Source: CALGLS01 sp045105695
GTDB lineage: Bacteria > Bacteroidota > Bacteroidia > Chitinophagales > Saprospiraceae
Length of the DNA stretch: 13,768 nucleotides
Assembly (NCBI GenBank): GCA_045105695.1
Contig: JBGCDT010000098.1
Location: 1 to 13,768, forward strand
Direction of reading: 5' to 3'
Within the stretch, counting starts at the first letter, position 1. Each line of letters opens with the position of its first letter. This document shows, piece by piece, positions 8,849 through 13,768 of this stretch. The notes below the pieces were generated by a model, which did no database searches, was not told where the DNA came from, and saw only the letters and a program-made list of their open reading frames with translations. The position numbers and the translations under genes are program-made.

Positions 8849-9094
8849 TCAGGAAGGAGTAGAAGTACGAATTTTATCTTTTATAGACTGTATCAGTGTT
8901 GGAGAAACCCTGCGTCTTTCAACTTTACTTTTTATAAACTCACGAAAGGACTTTTCTTTACTTAGTACCTCTCTGTATATCGGATTCATTTTTAATTCTT
9001 TCAGCAACTCTCGCTCAGCTTCTTTGCTGAGTTCGTTATCTAAGTACATATTGACTTTGTCTACCAGTGCTTGATAATTTTGTGGATTACCCAT
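8849..9094 (-). CDS. Anti-sigma-factor-like small protein without zinc ligands
   Basis: This is an 81-residue cytoplasmic protein with no membrane segment. Its layout fits a ZAS-type anti-sigma domain: an N-terminal helix, VNMYLDNELSKEAERELLKEL (14-34) resembling the family pattern yLDgELs, then the place where H-x3-C-x2-C zinc binding is expected, and a C-terminal helix pair with FREFIKSKV and SPTLIQSIKDKIR. At the metal site the aligned residues are E33, N37 and Y40 instead of His, Cys and Cys, although the proline of the usual CPxC (P38) is kept. If the assignment is right it is a redox-insensitive, zinc-free member that would hold the upstream ECF sigma factor inactive. The 273-bp gap and a terminator separate it from that sigma gene. 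The alignment is by eye and the family assignment is moderate; a role as an unrelated small protein remains possible. Confidence 0.65.
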   Translation of the reverse strand: MGNPQNYQALVDKVNMYLDNELSKEAERELLKELKMNPIYREVLSKEKSFREFIKSKVERRRVSPTLIQSIKDKIRTSTPS

Positions 9095-9116
9095 TGTCTT
9101 TAAATTTAGTGAAAGC

Positions 9117-9164
9117 GAACAGATTTGTTTTTTAATAGATAGTTAATAGTTAGATCGTCTGTTC
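9117..9164. repeat. Direct repeat pair framed by an inverted repeat, upstream of the anti-sigma-like gene
   Basis: Two adjacent 11-base copies, TTAATAGATAG (9132-9142) and TTAATAGTTAG (9143-9153), differ at one base and lie one helical turn apart. They are framed by GAACAGA (9117-9123) and TCTGTTC (9158-9164), exact reverse complements. The block lies 23-70 bases upstream of the anti-sigma-like start and is a candidate regulator-binding site or promoter region; I found no clean TAnnTTTG box here. Confidence 0.4.
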
Positions 9165-9314
9165 ACTTCAATGTGAGATAATATTGCTTTAGTTGAAAAG
9201 TTCGTAAAGTTCTGTTGTTGTTTCTTAACTCTGTAAGTTCCTTTTTTCGTATTGGAATTTTAAATATTAATTCAAATAAGATATTTTTTATATCTGCGTA
9301 CCTATCCTACAAGA

Positions 9315-9355
9315 CAAAAATAAGCCAACGAATCCGCGCAGGACAAGTTGGCTTA
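9315..9355 (-). terminator. Intrinsic terminator of the ECF sigma gene
   Basis: On the - strand a perfect 9-bp stem (TAAGCCAAC with GTTGGCTTA, 9355-9347 and 9329-9321) with a loop that contains a further three-pair TCC/GGA stem is followed by a T-rich tail at 9320-9315. It begins about a dozen bases after the sigma-factor stop and separates that gene from the anti-sigma-like gene. The tail also reads TATTTTTG on the - strand (9322-9315), an exact TAnnTTTG match that might be a -7 box for the next gene. Confidence 0.8.
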
Positions 9356-9367
9356 AATTAAATGTAA

Positions 9368-9949
9368 TTATTTTCTTTTGTCGGTAAATCCTTTCGATGC
9401 GGCGTAGGTTTGTAATTTACCTTTGAGTAAGTTTCTTCCGCGGTGCAATCTTGATCGTACAGTACCAATCGGGATATCCACTATTTTGGAAATTTCCTCG
9501 TAAGAGAAATCCTCTATATCGCAAAGGAAAAGAACCACTCTAAAATCGACTGGTAGTGAATTGACAGCCATCGTCACCTCATCGCCCATCATGTTCTGAT
9601 AAAGCTCTTCTCGCAAATCAACGTAACCACTGAGGTTCGTTCCATCTTCCTGATTCTGATAGTTGATGATGTCCTCGAAATCTACTCGATTCGGCTGTCT
9701 GCTGCGCTTTCTGTAGTGATTGATAAAAGCATTCTTCAAAATCTTGAAAAGCCATGCTTTTGCATTCGTACCTTCGTGATAACTGGCAATGGCTCGGTAG
9801 GCTTTCATGTAAGTTTCCTGAACCAAGTCATTGGCATCTGCATCATTGTACGTCAGATTGTAAGCGAATGTATACAGGGCATCTGCGTGAGGATAAAACT
9901 CCTCATCGAAAATCCTGTCGTAGTTCGTCTTGTTTGTCATAAGTAACAT
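9368..9949 (-). CDS. ECF-type RNA polymerase sigma factor (sigma-70 family)
   Basis: This 193-residue alternative sigma factor has only regions 2 and 4. Region 2 spans about 14-85, with DANDLVQETYMKAYRA for core binding and NAKAWLFKILKNAFINHYRKRSR for -10 recognition. A short acidic linker follows at 90-125. Region 4 spans about 131-180, opens with LPVDFRVVLFLCDIEDFSYEEIS and has the helix-turn-helix EISKIVDIPIGTVRSRLHRGR that reads the -35 element. It resembles the SigR/RpoE-like ECF groups common in Bacteroidota, where a short soluble anti-sigma gene usually follows directly; here a terminator and 273 bases intervene. The start is uncertain: ATG codons at residues 1 and 4 are both possible (9949 or 9940), and both have a weak AT-rich context. 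Its targets cannot be read from this window; no clear second copy of its own promoter was recognised. Confidence 0.93.
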   Translation of the reverse strand: MLLMTNKTNYDRIFDEEFYPHADALYTFAYNLTYNDADANDLVQETYMKAYRAIASYHEGTNAKAWLFKILKNAFINHYRKRSRQPNRVDFEDIINYQNQEDGTNLSGYVDLREELYQNMMGDEVTMAVNSLPVDFRVVLFLCDIEDFSYEEISKIVDIPIGTVRSRLHRGRNLLKGKLQTYAASKGFTDKRK

Positions 9950-10328
9950 AAAAGTAGGATTTTTCCCTGTTTTGATAACTGAAATTAGATGGTCAATTTT
10001 TATTAATTAGATGTTAACCGTTCTTTTTGAATTATCTTAAAAAACATCGCTATTCGCAAATGTGATAACAAAAGCATTAACCGGGAGGCTCTAAAAATAG
10101 TTCCCTGCTATTTGGTTATTTTGAAAATTTTTACGCTCCATCTCTTTAATTCTTTGATTATCAAAAAGTTGAGACCTCATAAAATATTTTCTTTTCTTAA
10201 AAGAAAATGAATAGACACATTTTAAAAACTACATTAATATACATCTGTAAAGGCAAAGCGTTCTATTACAAAAATATCGATTTAGTAAAGATTTGTTATT
10301 TTTAAACTTCTGAACTCAACCCCATATA
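9950..10328. other. AT-rich divergent intergenic region
   Basis: These 379 bases between the sigma-factor start and the first lipoprotein start hold no gene that I can support. They must contain promoters for both directions, but no exact TAnnTTTG box was found on the sigma side. On the lipoprotein side TATTTTTA (10297-10304) is one base off the -7 consensus. A perfect 10-bp A/T hairpin (ATTTTCTTTT at 10186-10195 with AAAAGAAAAT at 10199-10208) lies in the middle; it is purine/pyrimidine segregated and of unknown meaning. Confidence 0.55.
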
Positions 10329-11492
10329 ATGAAACGTCACCTTTCTTCTCTAATTCTAATTCCAATTTTCGGTTTACTACTGATCACCTCAGCTTGCCGC
10401 AAGAAAGCGCCTGACGGCTTCAATGCTGATTTTAGTATTTACTATAATAATGGTGGAATGGCTCCAGATTCCGTCTTGCTTGCAGCTGATTTTCCAGATG
10501 CAGATAACTATGAGTGGTCTGTAGAAGGTATTCCAGCTACTGGAATGCAAGCTGCCATAAAGCTACAAACCGCAGGAACTTACCAGGTAGAACTTCTAGT
10601 TGAATCCGGTGACCATGACCGATCTCAGATTTCAACTATTATTATTAACAATTATCCCACAAGTGGCGAAGCGATGACTGTTGTCCAAGATGATGGTGTG
10701 ATCGGCACCTTCGCCGTGGATGGGGCAAATCCTTTTTTCGTACCTATTGATACAGTTGCCACTGATGAGCTAACTGGTATGGATTACGATGACAATACAA
10801 AACAGATTTATTACACCGGCTCTATAAAACGCGCATTTCCAAACGGAACAAATAAAGAAACCATCTTTGATGACAACCAACTCATCACTGGAGAGAAAGT
10901 AGCGGACCTAGTCGTAGATCCAGATGACCAAAGAGTTTACTTTGCCATCAATGGTATTGAAAGCGAAGCCATCGCTTCTGTTAGTCAAGACGGTAGTGAT
11001 CTGTCTTTTGAATTTCAGACTTACAATCTCTCTCCTATTCTAGACATTACCTTGGACGCAAAAAACAATAAGGTTTATTTCACAAATGAGCTTTCAACTT
11101 CTATTTCTAAAACCATTCTAGGAGATGTTTCTACCATCCTTTTTGATAATAGTCGTAAGTATGCATTGGTTTTTGACAATACGACAGACTATCTATATTT
11201 TGCAGAAGAAACGATTACTAACAATGGTACATTCACCAACATCCTTCGCTTTCAACCTGAATTTTATAATAGCGACTTACCAGACACATGGCCAGTTGTC
11301 GTAGTTGAAAATGCAGCATCTGGTCCAATACTGGGCCTTGACATTTCTGAATCCAATCAACAACTTTATTGGTCTAATTCTGAAGAAAGCAATATCTACA
11401 GAATTGATTTAAACGATCCAAATGCAGAAAGAGAAATTATTTTTAGAAACGTGGCAAATCCAAAAGCAATAGCCATTGGTAATTTTAATTAA
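10329..11492 (+). CDS. Lipoprotein with PKD-like domain and YWTD/LDLR-B-like beta-propeller repeats (copy 1)
   Basis: This is a 387-residue exported lipoprotein of unknown function. The signal peptide ends in the lipobox-like TSAC with the lipidated cysteine at C23, followed by basic residues. Residues about 33-110 form a PKD-like beta-sandwich (MAPDSVLLAA, NYEWSVEG, AGTYQVELLVESG, STIIINNYP). The rest is a series of repeats spaced about 40 residues apart of the type D-x5-(V/I/L)-Y-(F/W): GMDYDDNTKQIYYT, VVDPDDQRVYFAI, TLDAKNNKVYFTN, VFDNTTDYLYFAE, and DISESNQQLYWSN followed by IYRIDL. This matches LDL-receptor class B repeats, which fold as a six-bladed propeller. The next gene is a paralogue with the same order and length. 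Such proteins usually bind proteins or glycans at the cell surface; no catalytic motif is visible. It is the first of three close, same-strand genes. Confidence 0.88.
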   Translation: MKRHLSSLILIPIFGLLLITSACRKKAPDGFNADFSIYYNNGGMAPDSVLLAADFPDADNYEWSVEGIPATGMQAAIKLQTAGTYQVELLVESGDHDRSQISTIIINNYPTSGEAMTVVQDDGVIGTFAVDGANPFFVPIDTVATDELTGMDYDDNTKQIYYTGSIKRAFPNGTNKETIFDDNQLITGEKVADLVVDPDDQRVYFAINGIESEAIASVSQDGSDLSFEFQTYNLSPILDITLDAKNNKVYFTNELSTSISKTILGDVSTILFDNSRKYALVFDNTTDYLYFAEETITNNGTFTNILRFQPEFYNSDLPDTWPVVVVENAASGPILGLDISESNQQLYWSNSEESNIYRIDLNDPNAEREIIFRNVANPKAIAIGNFN

Positions 11493-11502
11493 AATTACCA
11501 AT
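11475..11502. repeat. 28-bp perfect palindrome across a stop codon
   Basis: The half ATTGGTAATTTTAA (11475-11488) is followed without a spacer by its exact reverse complement (11489-11502). The stop codon TAA at 11490-11492 of the first lipoprotein lies inside it, so the left arm also encodes the final IGNFN residues. No T run follows, which argues against a classical intrinsic terminator. It may form a hairpin at the mRNA 3' end or serve as a binding site between the two paralogues. Confidence 0.75.
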
Positions 11503-11545
11503 TACAATTCTTCTCCTAAAAGCACCAATACATTTCAAATAAAAC

Positions 11546-12709
11546 ATGATGAATAACAATAGTTTTACAATTTTCTACTCTTTGCTTTTCATCCTCTCTG
11601 TCACTGCTTGTAAAAAGGATTGCGAAGTGGTCCAGGCCGACTGGAGTCCAAAATTTTTATATCATGATGGTATGGCGCCTGAAGGTGTGCGACTGGAAGC
11701 AGCAGGACAATCCGCTGACAGTTACCTATGGAATGTAGAAGGAGTTACTTCTTCCGAAATCAGAGATACTTTCACTTTTGAAACCAGCGGAGATTATGAT
11801 GTTTCTCTAAACGTAGAAGAAGGGAAACATAAATGCCGACAAGGTGGAACCATCACCATCAGAGATTACCCTTATTTGAACTCTGACAGGGCACTTTCTT
11901 TCTTTGAATCGGATGGATCGAACGTACGACTGATCGCGAAGGTTTTAGATAATGATTTATCCGACAACTATGTCGCTATTTCCTACGATGTCGGTTTGCC
12001 TGAAAACGGAGGCGGAATGGATTACGATAATACCACAAAAAAATTATTTGCTGCTCCTTTGGCTTTACTTGCCAGTTGCTTTCCTAATAATGCAGATTTA
12101 CAATTTCCGATTCCGCCAGATGAAAACAGTGATCGTGTTTTTCATGATACGGCATTGGACCCTGATGATGATCTCGCTTATGTTTCGGGAGTTGAAAATG
12201 GTTCTATGTTTATTCGCTCCACCTCTCCTTACAGTGGAGATGGCAGCACTCAAGATGTTTATACAGAATCAGGAACACCGGACTTTGTCTACATCACCAC
12301 AGACCGTGTAAACAATGTTATATACTGGACCAAACGTGATAGCGATACCATTTACCAAATAGAAAAAGACAGCACGAGCAAAGCATTCTTGACCGGGGGA
12401 CCATTCTACGATTTAGATTTTGATAATAACAAAGGCTTACTCTTTTTTGCAGAAGATCAGGATTCCAGTTTTGGTATTCGCAACATCAATCCAGAGACTG
12501 GGCAGCAAAGAGAAGATGCAAGATCCATCAACGGCGAAGTTACTTTTATCTACGTTGACGAAGACGAACAAGAGATCTTTTGGGTAAATGACGACAGCAG
12601 AGAAATCTGGAAAAAGCGAATTTCTTTTCAAATGAACAGTGCTGACAAACTCATAGAAAACGTCGGAAAAATCAGAGGCATGGCGGTAGGGAATTTTGTA
12701 ATCGACTAA
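11546..12709 (+). CDS. Lipoprotein with PKD-like domain and YWTD/LDLR-B-like beta-propeller repeats (copy 2)
   Basis: This tandem paralogue of the preceding gene is also 387 residues long. A signal peptide ends in the good lipobox VTAC with C22; the following KKDCE could bear on surface export of Bacteroidota lipoproteins, but this is uncertain. The PKD-like domain (about 30-110) aligns segment by segment with copy 1: GMAPEGVRLEAA, SYLWNVEG, SGDYDVSLNVEEG, GTITIRDYP. The propeller repeats follow in the same order: GMDYDNTTKKLFAA, ALDPDDDLAYVSG, TTDRVNNVIYWTK, DFDNNKGLLFFAE, YVDEDEQEIFWVN, and both proteins end in a (A/M)A(I/V)GNF motif. Sequence similarity is clear but far from identical, so the duplication is old. 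Extra cysteines (C26, C97 and one near 175) are unlike copy 1. The start could be either of two consecutive ATG codons. The gap from copy 1 is 53 bases and to the CHAT gene 69 bases, with no terminator seen. Confidence 0.87.
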   Translation: MMNNNSFTIFYSLLFILSVTACKKDCEVVQADWSPKFLYHDGMAPEGVRLEAAGQSADSYLWNVEGVTSSEIRDTFTFETSGDYDVSLNVEEGKHKCRQGGTITIRDYPYLNSDRALSFFESDGSNVRLIAKVLDNDLSDNYVAISYDVGLPENGGGMDYDNTTKKLFAAPLALLASCFPNNADLQFPIPPDENSDRVFHDTALDPDDDLAYVSGVENGSMFIRSTSPYSGDGSTQDVYTESGTPDFVYITTDRVNNVIYWTKRDSDTIYQIEKDSTSKAFLTGGPFYDLDFDNNKGLLFFAEDQDSSFGIRNINPETGQQREDARSINGEVTFIYVDEDEQEIFWVNDDSREIWKKRISFQMNSADKLIENVGKIRGMAVGNFVID

Positions 12710-12778
12710 TTCAAAGAAAACAACTAAATTAGCACATAGAGAAACACACAGAGGGAGCAATTTTAATACAAATCATTA

Positions 12779-13768
12779 ATGCCACTACCCGTTATATTTT
12801 TGGCTTTTGCAAATACGACCGAAGATCCACTTGGATTGTTGGATGAGGAACGTAAAGCCATTTGTGATGTACTGATTCCGTTGGAAAGCAAACAGTATTT
12901 CCAACTCTATCGGGAACCGACCGCAGACACAGAGGACATTGTGCAATACCTGACCGAGTTCAAAGATCGGGTTGTACTCTTCCATTATGGTGGTCATGCG
13001 ACTAGCGAACATCTAATCCTAAAAGGAGAAGAAGCAAACGCTGACGGTATTGCAGAACTACTCGCTCAACAAGACAATATCAAAGTCGTTTTTCTAAATG
13101 GCTGCTCCACAAAAGGACAAGTAGAACTATTGTTAGAATTGGGTATTCCAGCAGTCATCGCAACCTCTGTGCCTGTGAATGACAAACGCGCAATGGAATT
13201 CGCAGCCACTTTTTACAATGCGATGTCTAACAGCCACACTTTAAAAGAAGCTTTTGAAACCGCAGCGGCTGCCGCCAAAACCAAGACCGATAAAGAAGTG
13301 AAAATATACAGAGGCGTCGCTCGTCGAGATGCGACTCAACACCCCGAGTTGCCCTGGGGGCTTTACGTTTCCGAAAACGAGCAGGATGTTCTGAAATGGA
13401 AACTACCGACCAAAAGTCATAAGAACATTGTCATAGAAGACACAACGGCTGCACCTACCCCAGAAGATTTTTCCACCAACCGACATCTGACACAAACGCT
13501 CTTCGAAGCTTTTGCTTCTTATAATGAGTATCTCGAATTTGCCTTATTCAAACATCAGAAAAAACAAAAGATAGAAATTCGGAAAGTGCGACAAGCAATC
13601 ATGGATTGTGTACCTGCTCCGATTGGTGATCAGATTCGACGTTTGTTTGCTTTGGATGAAATTGGTAAAGAGCGCTTGGAGCAAATCATCAGTACTTATA
13701 ATAGTTTGACAGAGCTGATGGTCTTTGCTTTGCTTTCGCAATTATGGGATACTAAGTTTCTGAAAAGC
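12779..13768 (+). CDS. CHAT-domain (caspase-like) cysteine protease, 3' end beyond the window
   Basis: The frame opens with ATG at 12779 and stays open through the last base, giving the first 330 residues. Residues 1-200 are a CHAT peptidase domain (clan CD, caspase/separase relatives). A first strand VIFLAFANTTEDPLGLLDEER is followed by VVLFHYGGHA with the catalytic histidine H73, VVFLNGCSTKG with the catalytic cysteine C109, GIPAVIATSVPVND, a helix with FAATFYNAM, and the closing PELPWGLYV (189-197). Residues about 210-235 are a linker rich in T, A, P and E, and 236-330 are predicted helical and unassigned. There is no signal peptide, so it acts in the cytoplasm. Other CHAT proteins serve as effectors in defence or programmed-cell-death systems, cutting partner proteins after a sensor is triggered. 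Bacteroidota proteins with this opening are, from memory, often followed by a STAND NTPase or repeat module. That part, if present, is outside the window. It is close behind the lipoprotein pair on the same strand. Confidence 0.88.
   Translation, partial: MPLPVIFLAFANTTEDPLGLLDEERKAICDVLIPLESKQYFQLYREPTADTEDIVQYLTEFKDRVVLFHYGGHATSEHLILKGEEANADGIAELLAQQDNIKVVFLNGCSTKGQVELLLELGIPAVIATSVPVNDKRAMEFAATFYNAMSNSHTLKEAFETAAAAAKTKTDKEVKIYRGVARRDATQHPELPWGLYVSENEQDVLKWKLPTKSHKNIVIEDTTAAPTPEDFSTNRHLTQTLFEAFASYNEYLEFALFKHQKKQKIEIRKVRQAIMDCVPAPIGDQIRRLFALDEIGKERLEQIISTYNSLTELMVFALLSQLWDTKFLKS

Noticed and set aside
10186..10208. A/T-only-like hairpin in the divergent intergenic region as an intrinsic terminator
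   Set aside because: The stem is almost free of G-C pairs and neither side has a gene end that needs it; chance structure in AT-rich DNA is likely.
12437..12760. 107-codon frame antisense to the second lipoprotein
   Set aside because: Covered by the coherent repeat pattern of the + strand protein; no start context or domain.
12785..13012. 75-codon frame antisense to the CHAT gene
   Set aside because: The + strand frame has clear CHAT catalytic motifs over the same bases.
1..13768. CRISPR array, tRNA/rRNA genes, insertion sequence or integrase
   Set aside because: I looked for regularly spaced repeats, tRNA-like cloverleafs and transposase or integrase motifs and saw none.

Overview
The window looks like Bacteroidota chromosome. 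The pointers are two perfect TAnnTTTG -7 boxes, AT-rich leaders without strong Shine-Dalgarno sequences, a DUF2723 membrane protein, short-lipobox lipoproteins, and a CHAT protein whose opening (IFLAFAN, then FHYGGHA, then FLNGCST) resembles CHAT proteins I associate with Saprospiraceae/Lewinella-like bacteria. The family-level guess is inference; the phylum is well supported.

Bases 1-7625 carry four + strand genes. These are mnmG (tRNA wobble-uridine modification), a 1014-residue DUF2723/TMEM260-like multi-pass membrane protein (probable protein O-glycosyltransferase), rpiB (pentose phosphate isomerase) and an exported M28 zinc peptidase. They look like separate units: the DUF2723 gene has a promoter with a palindrome at its edge and a strong terminator, and a bidirectional terminator at 7586-7625 closes the M28 gene against the convergent prfA.

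Bases 7642-9949 are on the - strand. In transcription order they are an ECF sigma factor, its own hairpin terminator, a 273-bp gap, an 81-residue anti-sigma-like protein that has lost all three zinc ligands, and prfA (release factor 1) with its own promoter. The terminator between sigma factor and putative anti-sigma factor suggests they are transcribed separately.

Bases 9950-10328 are an AT-rich divergent intergenic region. After it come two tandem + strand paralogues of identical length (387 residues). Each is a lipoprotein with a PKD-like domain and a propeller built from YWTD/LDLR-B-like repeats. A perfect 28-bp palindrome spans the stop codon of the first. Next, with no terminator visible, a CHAT-domain (caspase-like) cysteine protease gene starts at 12779 and runs off the window end. 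Its catalytic His and Cys are visible, followed by a helical region I cannot assign. In comparable proteins a STAND-type NTPase or other sensor module often follows, so the most interesting system here is probably cut by the window edge.

The left two thirds is mostly housekeeping; the accessory part is from about 8.8 kb onward.
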